Shown: positions 16,601 to 24,827, counted from the first letter of the stretch. The stretch: DNA of 64,000 nt from Clostridia bacterium (GCA_017407325.1 JAFQWV010000009.1:1-64000), one strand, 5' to 3'. Made by a program: numbers and translations. Notes: generated by a model not told the origin, from the letters alone.

Positions 16601-17364
16601 ACGAGAGAATTATAAAATATCCTAAAACGCCACATATAGAAGGCTCGAAAATGCAAAAGGGCGACGAAGATTTGTCGAAAATACCTTTTTCTAAAATCAA
16701 AGATAAATTCCTTGTGATTGAAGAAAAGGTAGACGGTGCAAACGTAGCAGTCTCATTTTCGGATAGTGGAAAATTACTTTTGCAAAGTCGTGGACATTTT
16801 TTGACGGGTGGTGCGCGTGAAAAACATTACGACCTTTTTAAAATATGGGCAAACCAGCGTTTACCAATGCTTTACGAAATTTTAAAAAGTCGTTATATTA
16901 TGTACGGCGAGTGGCTTTACGTGAAGCACAAAATTTACTACGACAGTTTACCCGATTATTTTTTAGAGTTTGATATTTTCGATAAAGAAAAAGGCGCGTT
17001 TTTAAGCACGGATAAAAGACATAGTCTTTTAAAGGATACTAATATTTCAAGCGTACCCGTTTTGGCAAGTGGTAAATTTAACAAAAGTGAAGATATTTTA
17101 AAGCACCTGAAAAATTCGCAGTTTGTAACTATAAACAGACTTGAAAACTTAAAAAACGAAATAAAAAAGCAAGGCTTAGACGAGCAAAAAATTCTTGCTG
17201 AAACCGACCTTATTGATTTAGCAGAAGGGCTTTACATAAAAGTCGAAGAAGGCGATGTGGTTGTAGATAGATTAAAATACGTTCGCTCGACTTTCACTCA
17301 GCCAAACGTAGCTTCGCAGAACGAGTGGCTGAAGATGAGAATTTTAGTTAACAAACTAAAATAA
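16597..17364 (+). CDS. RNA ligase (ATP-dependent, Rnl2/Rnl5-like)
   Basis: 255 residues of the nucleotidyltransferase ligase superfamily. Motif I is EEKVDGANV, with K44 the predicted adenylylated lysine. Motif III lies in YGEWLYVKHKIYYD, followed by LEFDIFD (motif IIIa), then motif IV EGLYIKVEEG and motif V around DRLKYVR. The N-terminal IEGSKMQKGDEDL is typical of a bacterial RNA ligase subgroup. It lacks a large C-terminal domain, as in Rnl5-like enzymes. Its role could be RNA nick sealing or repair after ribonuclease damage. It overlaps arsC by 4 nt, so the two are co-translated. Confidence 0.85.
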   Translation: MNERIIKYPKTPHIEGSKMQKGDEDLSKIPFSKIKDKFLVIEEKVDGANVAVSFSDSGKLLLQSRGHFLTGGAREKHYDLFKIWANQRLPMLYEILKSRYIMYGEWLYVKHKIYYDSLPDYFLEFDIFDKEKGAFLSTDKRHSLLKDTNISSVPVLASGKFNKSEDILKHLKNSQFVTINRLENLKNEIKKQGLDEQKILAETDLIDLAEGLYIKVEEGDVVVDRLKYVRSTFTQPNVASQNEWLKMRILVNKLK

Positions 17365-17530
17365 TGATTTGAAAGTCTACGACTTTCATGATTTGACAAT
17401 CTGGCGATTGTCATGAATTGCAATCCTACTTTTTGCGTACGGATTGCATGAAATGCAAAACTATGTTGTGCATTGTGGCCTGGGCAGATTTTTTCTCCGA
17501 AAAAATTGCCAACCCGACATATAGTTTTTT
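17364..17530 (+). repeat. Hairpin array with ATGAttT linkers and a larger cruciform
   Basis: Starts at the RNA ligase stop. Units begin with ATGATTT/ATGAATT/ATGAAAT and carry stems GAAAGTC/GACTTTC (17371-17387), GACAATC/GATTGTC (17395-17412) and GCAATCC/GGATTGC (17420-17447). A larger imperfect inverted structure follows: outer arms AAAACTATGT and ACATATAGTTTT (17457-17528), inner stem GGCA(G)ATTTTTTC-TCC-GAAAAAATTGCC (17483-17510). It is the same construction as the array at 12266-12408 but with a different linker. Confidence 0.75.
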
Positions 17531-17573
17531 CTGAGGAATACTTGATTATATAATTACACCTCATCCGTCGCTT

Positions 17574-17649
17574 CGCGACACCTTCCCCTCAAGGGGAAGG
17601 CTTGTGAGAGTGATAAGGTGCGCGACACCTTCCCCTCAAGGGGAAGGCT
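17574..17649 (+). repeat. Two identical 29-bp palindromic repeats
   Basis: Identical 29-bp direct copies at 17574-17602 and 17621-17649. Each contains an 8-bp stem CCTTCCCC-TCAA-GGGGAAGG and is preceded by CGCGACA. They are strongly G+C-rich against the surrounding AT-rich DNA. The segment resembles palindromic extragenic repeats scattered in gut Clostridia genomes. No gene is seen in this stretch. Confidence 0.8.
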
Positions 17650-17677
17650 ATTTTTTTTCATTTTCTACGCTTATTTT

Positions 17678-17785
17678 GTCATTCTGAGCGAAAGCGAAGA
17701 ATCTCTAAAGCACCTTGTTGGTTGTTTAAGTTCTTGGGCGTTAAAAGTGCGTGATTAGTTCTTTAGAGATTGCCACGCGCGACAA
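17678..17785. mobile_element. MITE-like inverted-repeat element (no transposase)
   Basis: Left arm TGTCATTCTGAGCG then GAATCTCTAAAG (to 17710). Right arm begins CTTTAGAGATTGCC at 17761 and ends, on the reverse strand, in CGTCATTGCGAGCG. The inner AATCTCTAAAG/CTTTAGAGATT match is perfect over 11 bp, and the outer ends are variants of the same terminal sequence. The 50-nt interior is noncoding. It is interpreted as a nonautonomous element. The terminal sequence type is common in many bacterial genomes. Confidence 0.5.
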
Positions 17786-17912
17786 GTTGCGCTCGCAATG
17801 ACGGGTTGAAATAAATAAAAGTCGCGCTCGCAATGAAAGGTTGAAATAAATAAAAGTCGCGCTCGCAATGACGGGTATGGGTAAATAAAAGTCGCGCTCG
17901 CAATGATGGGTA
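17786..17912 (+). repeat. Tandem repeat, 35-bp period, about 3.6 copies
   Basis: Copies begin at 17786, 17821, 17856 and 17891, each opening GTCGCGCTCGCAATGA (first copy GTTGCG) and running into GGGTTGAAATAAATAAAA or a close variant. It is expanded from the right end of the adjacent inverted-repeat element. No spacers of unique sequence lie between copies, so it is not a CRISPR. It ends about 60 nt before the ferritin-like gene and may carry part of its upstream region. Confidence 0.9.
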
Positions 17913-17985
17913 GGAAATTTTGCGTTTGAACTAAAAAAGGCTCTCTGTCATACAATGGTAAAAGTGAATTCAAAAGGAGAATTTA

Positions 17986-19260
17986 ATGAATCCATTTAGT
18001 GAAAAAGGACAGTCGATTTCGTCGAGTTTTCAAAACTGGAAGGAGCTTTATCCTAAGGCTTACGACAAACGCGAAGTCGATCCGTACACAAAAACGCGTA
18101 TAATTTTAATGAACGGCACGGAGTTTGAAGCAAACTGGTTTTCGCACAACTTTGCTAGGCACGTAAAAGATAACGACTTAAGGCGTGAACTAAGTTTAAC
18201 TCGCGCAGTTGAGAAACAGCAACAACTTAAAATATCTCTTTTAAAACCTTGTAACGAAAGCGCACTTGAGCATACGATATCTTACGAGCAACTTGCGGTT
18301 GATTTGACAGCAGAGCTTGCTAAGCGCGAGTGCGATTGTTACGTAAAAAAGGCGCTTGATTTTGCGCTTTTAGAAGACTTTGACCATTTATACCGCTATG
18401 CAAATCTTTTAGAAATGGAGCAAGGAATTCTTGCCGAGCGATTAGTCGGTAGATATACCGAAATTATGCCGGGTAGACCTACGATAGCGCACCACCGCTA
18501 TCCGATAGACAACGTTAAGCGCGCAATAAACTCTAAAGACAGCGACAAGCAAACGGTGCTTGCGACTATGATAATAACCGCCGCCGAACAGCAAACTATG
18601 AACTACTATATGAACATAACCAACCTTGCGACAAACGACTTATCAAGACGGTTATATCAAGAAATTGCACTCGTTGAAGAAGAACACGTTACGCAGTACG
18701 AATCTTTAATGGATTCAAGTGCGACTTGGCTTGAAATGCTACTTTGGCACGAATACACGGAGTGTTATTTGTATTGGTCTTGCTATAAAACTGAAACCGA
18801 TCCGTACGTTAAAGCGCTCTGGTTAGAACACTTGGGTATGGAAATAGGGCATCTTCATAAAGCGAGCGAGCTTTTAGAAAAATACGAAAAGAAATGCTGG
18901 CAAGAAGTTATTCCTGACGGAGAATTCCCTAAGCCGTTATCGCTTCATGAAAATATTGATTACGTAAGGGAAATTTTAGGCACTACCGTTCAGTTTACAG
19001 GTCAACTTGAAGATTACGCGCTACTATCTGAAATTCCGAGCGACGCTAATTTTTACAAGTTCCAGTCGATTATAAATCCAACGACCGAAATTGTTCCGTC
19101 ACACTTAGTGATTGATACGCATATTCGCCACTATGGAAAAGATTATCGCTATCAAGTTGAACAAAGCCCAGTAAAAGAATTGCGTTCACGCACTCAAGAT
19201 AACACTAACGTCGGCAGAAAGCCTGACGCAGCGCACAGCACTAATTTTTTCTGTAATTAA
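17986..19260 (+). CDS. Ferritin-like superfamily protein, unknown function
   Basis: 424 residues, soluble, mostly alpha-helical. The middle (about 95-290) has the features of a ferritin-like four-helix bundle: acidic helices with ISYEQLAVDLTAEL, LEMEQGILAERL, TAAEQQTMNYYM and an ExxH motif in VEEEHVTQYESL. These could supply a di-iron site. The C-terminal third is unassigned. RBS AAGGAG lies 7 nt before the ATG. It is monocistronic with a strong terminator at 19262-19290. Oxidase or storage functions are both possible, and I know of no characterised member this long. Confidence 0.6.
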   Translation: MNPFSEKGQSISSSFQNWKELYPKAYDKREVDPYTKTRIILMNGTEFEANWFSHNFARHVKDNDLRRELSLTRAVEKQQQLKISLLKPCNESALEHTISYEQLAVDLTAELAKRECDCYVKKALDFALLEDFDHLYRYANLLEMEQGILAERLVGRYTEIMPGRPTIAHHRYPIDNVKRAINSKDSDKQTVLATMIITAAEQQTMNYYMNITNLATNDLSRRLYQEIALVEEEHVTQYESLMDSSATWLEMLLWHEYTECYLYWSCYKTETDPYVKALWLEHLGMEIGHLHKASELLEKYEKKCWQEVIPDGEFPKPLSLHENIDYVREILGTTVQFTGQLEDYALLSEIPSDANFYKFQSIINPTTEIVPSHLVIDTHIRHYGKDYRYQVEQSPVKELRSRTQDNTNVGRKPDAAHSTNFFCN

Positions 19261-19261
19261 C

Positions 19262-19290
19262 AAAAAGTGGAGCAGTTGCTCCACTTTTTT
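19262..19290 (+). terminator. Rho-independent terminator
   Basis: 9-bp perfect stem AGTGGAGCA/TGCTCCACT with a 2-nt apex, flanked by A- and T-runs (TTTTTT), directly after the ferritin-like gene stop. Confidence 0.9.
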
Positions 19291-19361
19291 GATAAATTGC
19301 AAAATGAAGCGTTCATAAATTGCAACTTTGTTGCATAAAGGTCGCAAACGCTTACAGCGTT
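19291..19361 (+). repeat. Short hairpin array with ATAAATTGC linkers
   Basis: Two ATAAATTGC segments (19292-19300 and 19315-19323) and an ATAAAGG variant introduce small palindromes: TGAAGCGTTCA, TGCAACTTTGTTGCA (19321-19335) and AACGCT-TAC-AGCGTT (19347-19361). It is built like the arrays at 12266 and 17364. No gene is present. Confidence 0.5.
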
Positions 19362-19401
19362 CCGAATAAAAAAATTAAAAGCAAGAAATTTTTAAAAATT
19401 A

Positions 19402-19430
19402 TTGATTTTATTAAAATTTTATGATAAAAT
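19402..19430 (+). promoter_or_regulatory. Putative promoter of the four-helix membrane protein gene
   Basis: TTGATT (19402-19407), 17 nt, TAAAAT (19425-19430) preceded by TATGA. It sits 32 nt before the ATG at 19462. Confidence 0.55.
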
Positions 19431-19461
19431 TAATATCAAGAAAAAAATAGGTGCTAAAAAT

Positions 19462-19983
19462 ATGGAAAGTAACAAGAAAAGTATTTTTTTTAAACTCAAA
19501 ATTGCAGGTGCGTTAATAATGGTAGTTGCGCTACTTTTTGCGCTTATGGCATCGTTTTTAATGAATAGTGTATCACTAGCAACGTTATTTTACTCAATTT
19601 TTTATTTAGCGCCGATATTTATTTGTATCGTAACTGCAATAGAGATTAAGAAAAGTGGAGAAACGAAAGGCTTTAAGTCGGGTATTACAGTTTCGATAAT
19701 AATTTATATAGCATACGTTATAAACGCCGTATTATTATTTATCTATCAACCTTTGTTTAATGAAGTTTCAGAAGGTTTTGCGCATTTAAAAGGTGCGTTA
19801 AGCATATCGCAATACGATTATTATCTAACTTTCGTAACGCAAAGAGTAAATATACTATCAGGGCTTAATATTGCGCACGCGATTATTTTTTCGGTGTCGG
19901 CTGTTCTGTTTATTATTTACGTGTTAAAATACGTGCTTAAAAATCGCAAGAATAAAGAAGTTGTACTAAGTGAAACAGTTTAA
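19462..19983 (+). CDS. Four-helix membrane protein, unknown (DUF4199-like)
   Basis: 173 residues from the ATG at 19462, reached from AGGTG upstream; a longer TTG frame overlaps the promoter and is rejected. Four transmembrane segments (about 12-34, 38-58, 72-94, 132-156) are followed by a basic tail. The plan (two close helices, a spaced third, a loop, a fourth) recalls DUF4199 proteins, but the identity is weak. The helicase gene starts 3 nt after its stop, so the two form an operon. Confidence 0.55.
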   Translation: MESNKKSIFFKLKIAGALIMVVALLFALMASFLMNSVSLATLFYSIFYLAPIFICIVTAIEIKKSGETKGFKSGITVSIIIYIAYVINAVLLFIYQPLFNEVSEGFAHLKGALSISQYDYYLTFVTQRVNILSGLNIAHAIIFSVSAVLFIIYVLKYVLKNRKNKEVVLSETV

Positions 19984-19985
19984 AA

Positions 19986-21845
19986 ATGATAGAACTTAGA
20001 GATTATCAAAAAAGTTGTATAAACGTAATAGATTCGTTAGAGCGTGGAAGCGGTCTGATATCAATGGCAACCGGACTTGGAAAGACGGTTGTCTTTTCGC
20101 GTATAAAAAGACGGGGGCGAGTGCTTATTTTATCACACAGGGAAGAACTTGTCTATCAACCGATAAAGTATTACGACTGCAAATGCGGAATAGAAAAAGG
20201 CGAACTTCGGTCAAACGGCGAAGAAGTCGTTTCCGCAAGCGTTCAGTCGCTCGTTCGCAGGCTTGACGATTTTTCGCCAACGGCTTTCGATATGATAATT
20301 ACAGACGAAGCGCACCATGCCGCCGCGCCGAGTTATAAAAAAATTTACGCGCACTTTAAACCACGCGTACACTTAGGCTTTACCGCAACTCCAAACCGTG
20401 GCGATAAAGTGCGCCTTGACGACGTTTTTGACGAAATTATATTTGAACGCGACTTAAAATGGGGCATACGAAACGGCTTTTTGTCAGACATAAGATGCTT
20501 GCGCGTTAAAGTTTCCTACGACGTTTCTAAAGTTAAAAGAAAAATGGGCGACTTTCAGACCGGCGAACTTGAAAAAGCCGTCAATACGACCACTTTTAAC
20601 AAAGAAGTTGCCGACGTTTACCGTAAATACGCTAAAGGTCAAACCTTAATTTTTGCATCCAGCGTTTCGCACGCTGAAAACATTGCAAAAAACATTGAAG
20701 GCGCAGTCGTCGTAAGCCAGAAAACGAAGAACAGAAAAAAGATTATCGACGACTTTACAAAAAGAAAAATTCCGTGCATAGTAAACTGTATGATATTTAC
20801 AGAAGGCACGGATATTCCACTCGTTGAGACGATTATTATCGCTAGACCTACGCAAAATTCAAGCCTATATACTCAGATGGTAGGGCGTGGGCTAAGGCTT
20901 TACGAAGGCAAAAAATATTTAACCTTAATCGACCTTGTGGGCGTTACTGAAAAGAACGATATCTGTACCGCGCCGTCGCTTATGGGGCTTGACTTAAAGC
21001 TCGTTCCTAAGTATAAACTCGACGATATTCAAGGTATGCTCACCGATATGGGCGAGATTATCGAAACGGCTATGGACTCGCCGTCAACGTGGGTGTTAAA
21101 CGCGTCAAGCGTAAACCTTTTTGCGCGTGAACAGCACGTCAATCTTCATAGCATTAACTGGATTAAAAAGAGTAACGGCGACTTGGTTTATCAGTTTAAC
21201 TGTGGCGACAGAATAGGAATTAAAGCCATTGACGAACTTGGTAGAACTATTTTAATGCGCTACTATTATAACGAAAAATCGCAAAGGTTTGAGTATAGCG
21301 AATCTTCTAAAACGACTTTACAGCAAGCGCTTGATTGGGCGTATAGATACTTTACCGAAACTTACTCTGACGAGCGTTCGTTCTGGGATTTAGACGCTCA
21401 TATCGATTGGCAGTACGAGCCTGCTACCGAAAAGCAGCTAAATTATATAAAAGGAAAAATATCTGAAATTGATTGGGTGAACTTGGTTGACGGTAGACAA
21501 CTTACCAAACTTGATGCAACTCAAATTATCAACAGTATTTTCTTGCGCGACTTAAAGCCTCAAGACCTTTTAAAAATGCACAAGCGCAACCTTGAAAAAA
21601 AGATGGAGGCTAAAGTTGATAACGAGATTATGAGTAAACTCAAAATCCGTATGCTTATCGACAAGAAAAAAACTACTCATAAATTCTACGCTATAAAGCA
21701 TATAACCGACCTTGCTATTACCAATAACTGGGATTGGGCGCTAGGGCTTATTTCTTCGCTCGACGGCGTTCAAGGCAAAAAAGTTCAATACAAAAGTTTC
21801 CGCACTTTAAAAGACGCACAAAACTATTTACGAAATATTGATTAA
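19986..21845 (+). CDS. Superfamily 2 DEAD/DEAH helicase (RadD-like)
   Basis: 619 residues. The SF2 motifs are complete: Q-like RDYQ at 5-8, motif I ATGLGKT (28-34), Ia SHREEL, motif II DEAH (107-110), motif III TAT (133-135), motif V TEGTDIP and motif VI QMVGRGLR. The C-terminal ~250 residues (after 370) are a unique extension with HKFYAIKHITDL near the end, perhaps nucleic acid binding. The layout matches single-polypeptide DNA repair helicases such as RadD. No restriction or methylase subunit is adjacent. It starts 3 nt after the membrane protein stop and ends at a strong terminator. Confidence 0.85.
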   Translation: MIELRDYQKSCINVIDSLERGSGLISMATGLGKTVVFSRIKRRGRVLILSHREELVYQPIKYYDCKCGIEKGELRSNGEEVVSASVQSLVRRLDDFSPTAFDMIITDEAHHAAAPSYKKIYAHFKPRVHLGFTATPNRGDKVRLDDVFDEIIFERDLKWGIRNGFLSDIRCLRVKVSYDVSKVKRKMGDFQTGELEKAVNTTTFNKEVADVYRKYAKGQTLIFASSVSHAENIAKNIEGAVVVSQKTKNRKKIIDDFTKRKIPCIVNCMIFTEGTDIPLVETIIIARPTQNSSLYTQMVGRGLRLYEGKKYLTLIDLVGVTEKNDICTAPSLMGLDLKLVPKYKLDDIQGMLTDMGEIIETAMDSPSTWVLNASSVNLFAREQHVNLHSINWIKKSNGDLVYQFNCGDRIGIKAIDELGRTILMRYYYNEKSQRFEYSESSKTTLQQALDWAYRYFTETYSDERSFWDLDAHIDWQYEPATEKQLNYIKGKISEIDWVNLVDGRQLTKLDATQIINSIFLRDLKPQDLLKMHKRNLEKKMEAKVDNEIMSKLKIRMLIDKKKTTHKFYAIKHITDLAITNNWDWALGLISSLDGVQGKKVQYKSFRTLKDAQNYLRNID

Positions 21846-21848
21846 AAC

Positions 21849-21880
21849 AAGCCGAGAGTTTTTCTGAAAACTCTCGGCTT
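21849..21880. terminator. Bidirectional terminator between convergent genes
   Basis: 14-bp stem AAGCCGAGAGTTTT/AAAACTCTCGGCTT with loop TCTG, between the helicase (+) and the membrane protein gene (-). The minus side reads into TTGTTTTAAT. Confidence 0.8.
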
Positions 21881-21885
21881 AAATA

Positions 21886-22440
21886 TTAATCCTTTAAAAT
21901 AAAAACTTCGTTGTGTGTAGGGGAAAATAAAATATATTTATTTTTTCCACATAAGGTGTTGTGTTTATAATCATAACCAAATAGTGTGTTGTATATGCAA
22001 CCAGAACCATAGCCAATAAAGAAGTTTCCGTAATTATCTTGCAATTCGTATAATTGTCCGTTATAACTAAAACACACGGTAATGCTTTGATTGTTTAATT
22101 TTTTATTTCGTTTTTTATATGGAGTTGGAATAATTTTTGCTTTTATTTTTACAAAATCGTCTTTGCATTGATTAAAAACCATAAGCATTTTTTTGTTGCG
22201 ATATAAAAGTAAAAAACACGTAAAAACACCAAGCCCGAAGATACCATTGATAACAATCATCATAAGAATAAATTCTTGCAGGCTAAAAATATTATCGGTA
22301 AAGAAAAAAACGATAACTAAAAGGTCTAAAACCAAAATGCAAAAAGCAAGAATAATTGCACAAATTTTTGCTGTGGTCAATCTCCATTTTTCTGTTTTTG
22401 TTCCGTGATTTAATGAAAAAAATACATCATCAAAAGACAT
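21886..22440 (-). CDS. Two-helix membrane protein with soluble C-terminal domain, unknown
   Basis: 184 residues. After a 23-residue N-terminal segment come two long hydrophobic helices (about 24-48 and 55-82), then a soluble domain of about 100 residues with beta-strand character and an NYGNFFIGYGSGCIYN segment. No catalytic signature is recognised. RBS GGAG lies before the ATG on the minus strand and a good promoter lies at 22458-22486. It is convergent with the helicase. Confidence 0.6.
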   Translation of the reverse strand: MSFDDVFFSLNHGTKTEKWRLTTAKICAIILAFCILVLDLLVIVFFFTDNIFSLQEFILMMIVINGIFGLGVFTCFLLLYRNKKMLMVFNQCKDDFVKIKAKIIPTPYKKRNKKLNNQSITVCFSYNGQLYELQDNYGNFFIGYGSGCIYNTLFGYDYKHNTLCGKNKYILFSPTHNEVFILKD

Positions 22441-22457
22441 TTTTATTCTCCATTGTT

Positions 22458-22486
22458 TTTATATATGAAAGATTGTCTGTATTCAA
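22458..22486 (-). promoter_or_regulatory. Promoter of the minus-strand membrane protein gene
   Basis: Minus strand TTGAAT (22481-22486), 17 nt, TATAAA (22458-22463). A small dyad CTGTAT-TCAA-ATACAG (22477-22492) covers the -35, possibly an operator. Confidence 0.6.
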
Positions 22487-22592
22487 ATACAGTATATTAA
22501 ATTTATGTGAAAAAGTCAATTCACTCAATAACAATAGTTTTTTATATAATAAAAAATATATATAAAAATTCCGTGATAGTGTTTAAAATTGT

Positions 22593-22621
22593 TTGCAAAA
22601 ATAAATCGTGTGTGCTATAAT
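22593..22621 (+). promoter_or_regulatory. Promoter of the pyr operon
   Basis: TTGCAA (22593-22598), 17 nt, TATAAT (22616-22621). The expected leader is about 57 nt. It contains a dyad GTTAAAAACC-AAC-GGTTTTAAC (22645-22666) but no PyrR-type binding loop and no terminator, so the usual Firmicutes PyrR attenuation is not visible. Confidence 0.82.
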
Positions 22622-22684
22622 TGAAAAAATCGCAAAATCGAAGGGTTAAAAACCAACGGTTTTAACGCGGAAACGGAGAATAGG

Positions 22685-23560
22685 ATGAAAGGATTTTTAA
22701 CTTTAAAAAACTACAAACCAGAAGCTATTCAAAATATTATCAATACCGCTATTTCATTTAAAAACAACGATAAAGTCACCGTATTTTCTAATAAGAAGAT
22801 GGTGACTTTATTTTTTGAAAACTCGACTCGTACGCATATAAGTTTTCAAATGGCGATGCTTAAGCTCGGTATTACACCTGTTGACGTGAACATATCTACA
22901 AGTAGCGTAAACAAGGGCGAATCGCTTTACGACACGGTAAAAACCTTAGAATCTATCGGTTTTGACGGCGTTGTTATCCGTCACTCTCAAAACGAATACT
23001 ACAAAGAACTTGAAAATATTAACATCCCGATTTTCAACGCAGGCGACGGAACGAGCGACCATCCAACTCAAACCATGCTCGACCTTATGACTATTTACGA
23101 AGAGTTCGGAAGATTTGAAGGCTTAAAAGTTTGTATAGTAGGTGATATTCGCCACTCGAGGGTAGCGCACGGCAACGCAGAAATTATGAAAAGACTTGGT
23201 ATGGAAGTATATATCGCAGGTCCTGAAAATTTCCTTGACGATACCGCGCCAGTTATGGATATTGACGAAGCAATTAAAACCTGCGACGTTATAAACCTTT
23301 TAAGGGTTCAATTCGAGCGTCACAGCGACACTCAAGAGTTAAACGATAAAGTTTACCACGAAAAATACGGTATGACTGAAACTCGCGCTAAAAACATGAA
23401 AAAAGGCTCGATTATAATCCACCCTGCGCCAATAAACCGCGGAATTGAAATTGCCGACAGCGTAGTCGAAGGTGAAAATAGCAGAATTTTTGCGCAAATG
23501 ACAAACGGCGTTTACATAAGGATGGCAGTAATTTCTATGGTTTTGGAAGGTAAGTTATGA
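22685..23560 (+). CDS. pyrB: Aspartate carbamoyltransferase catalytic subunit
   Basis: 291 residues, slightly short of the usual 305-310. It joins carbamoyl phosphate and L-aspartate to N-carbamoylaspartate, the committed step of pyrimidine synthesis. Carbamoyl-phosphate motif STRTH (47-51), HPTQ (126-129) and the late HPAPINRG (aspartate-binding region) are present. No regulatory subunit PyrI follows, as in Gram-positive bacteria. RBS GGAG lies before the ATG. The stop overlaps the pyrC start by 4 nt. First gene of the pyr operon. Confidence 0.96.
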   Translation: MKGFLTLKNYKPEAIQNIINTAISFKNNDKVTVFSNKKMVTLFFENSTRTHISFQMAMLKLGITPVDVNISTSSVNKGESLYDTVKTLESIGFDGVVIRHSQNEYYKELENINIPIFNAGDGTSDHPTQTMLDLMTIYEEFGRFEGLKVCIVGDIRHSRVAHGNAEIMKRLGMEVYIAGPENFLDDTAPVMDIDEAIKTCDVINLLRVQFERHSDTQELNDKVYHEKYGMTETRAKNMKKGSIIIHPAPINRGIEIADSVVEGENSRIFAQMTNGVYIRMAVISMVLEGKL

Positions 23561-24762
23561 TTCTTCTTAAAAACGGTTTAATTTTAGACGGCGAAAATAC
23601 CGTAAAACGCGATATTTTAATCGAAGGCGAAAAAATAGTCGAGATAAAAGAAAATATCGAAATTAAAGACGGTTTTATCGTAAAAGATATAAACGAAAAT
23701 CTCGTTATTCCTGCTGGCGTCGACGTGCACGCGCACTTACGCGAGCCTGGGTACGAGCATAAAGAAACGGTTAAAACGGGAACTTTAAGCGCGGCAAAGG
23801 GTGGTATTGCAACCATAATTACAATGCCAAATTTAAAGCCTGTTCCAGATAATTTAGAAAAATTAAAAGTTCAAAAAGATATACTCGACAAAGATTCTTG
23901 CATAAGGGCGTATATATCTGCAAGCGTTTCAATCGACGAAAAGGGCGAGCAAATTTCAGATATTGAAAACCTTAACGATAAAGTAGTTTGTTTTACCGAC
24001 GACGGACTTTGCGTTAATAACCTTGAAGTTTTAGAAAACGCTATGAAACTTGTCGATAAGCCTATCGCGTCACACGCAGAAGCGCGCGGTGCTAAAACCG
24101 CAGAAGATGCGGAGATTATTGCAGTTGAAAGAGAACTTGAGCTTTTGAGAAAATATAAACACGTAAAATATCATTTCTGTCATTTGTCTTGCGAAAAGAG
24201 TTTTGAACTTGTAAAATCGGCTAAAGACGAAGGGCTTGACGTTACTTGCGAAGTAATGCCACACCACTTATTTTTGAATAAGTCGCAAATTAAAGACGCG
24301 AACTGGAAGATGAATCCACCACTTCGCTCTGAAAGTGATAGAATTGCAACTATAAAGGCGTTAAAGAGTGGTATAGCGACTATGATTGCAACAGACCACG
24401 CGCCACACTCTCGCGAAGAAAAGTCGAGAGAGTACGATAAATGCCCGAACGGAATTATCGGTTTTGAAACTATGTTCCCACTCGTTTATACCTATCTTGT
24501 AAAAACTGGTGAGATTACTTTAAAGGAAATGGTAGAGTGGACTTCTGAAAATCCAGCAAAACGCTTTAATCTTCCTTACGGCGAAATTAAGGTTGGTGGT
24601 TTGGCGGATATTGCGGTGCTTGATATAAAGACGGAGCGCGAATATACAGAAGACGAGATTTTATCAAAAAGCGTAAACACGCCGTTTATCGGGTTTAAAC
24701 TTACGGGCTATCCAGTTTTGACGTTAGTCGGTGGAAAGACGGTTTACGACAATCTAAAATAA
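23557..24762 (+). CDS. pyrC: Dihydroorotase
   Basis: 401 residues, amidohydrolase superfamily, type-I dihydroorotase. It cyclises N-carbamoylaspartate to dihydroorotate. The metal ligands in DVHAHLREPG (H58, H60) are present, with further His in the TM-barrel (SHAEARG, CHLSC) and the catalytic Asp in ATDHAPHS. Unusually there is no visible fusion or inactive paralogue. ATG overlaps pyrB TGA (ATGA). A 65-nt gap with AGGAGAAGG precedes carA. Confidence 0.95.
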   Translation: MILLKNGLILDGENTVKRDILIEGEKIVEIKENIEIKDGFIVKDINENLVIPAGVDVHAHLREPGYEHKETVKTGTLSAAKGGIATIITMPNLKPVPDNLEKLKVQKDILDKDSCIRAYISASVSIDEKGEQISDIENLNDKVVCFTDDGLCVNNLEVLENAMKLVDKPIASHAEARGAKTAEDAEIIAVERELELLRKYKHVKYHFCHLSCEKSFELVKSAKDEGLDVTCEVMPHHLFLNKSQIKDANWKMNPPLRSESDRIATIKALKSGIATMIATDHAPHSREEKSREYDKCPNGIIGFETMFPLVYTYLVKTGEITLKEMVEWTSENPAKRFNLPYGEIKVGGLADIAVLDIKTEREYTEDEILSKSVNTPFIGFKLTGYPVLTLVGGKTVYDNLK

Positions 24763-24827
24763 TCGCAAAATGCGACAAAAATTAAGGGAAAAATAAAAAA
24801 ATATATACGAAAAATTAGGAGAAGGAT

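Noticed and set aside
17298..17564. 88-codon minus frame over the hairpin array
   Set aside because: Codes through palindromic repeats with no RBS; the protein is not gene-like.
17786..17912. CRISPR-like regular repeats
   Set aside because: The copies are directly adjacent at a 35-bp period; there are no unique spacers and no cas genes.
22622..22684. PyrR attenuator in the pyr leader
   Set aside because: There is a small dyad but no PyrR anti-antiterminator sequence and no terminator with a T-run.
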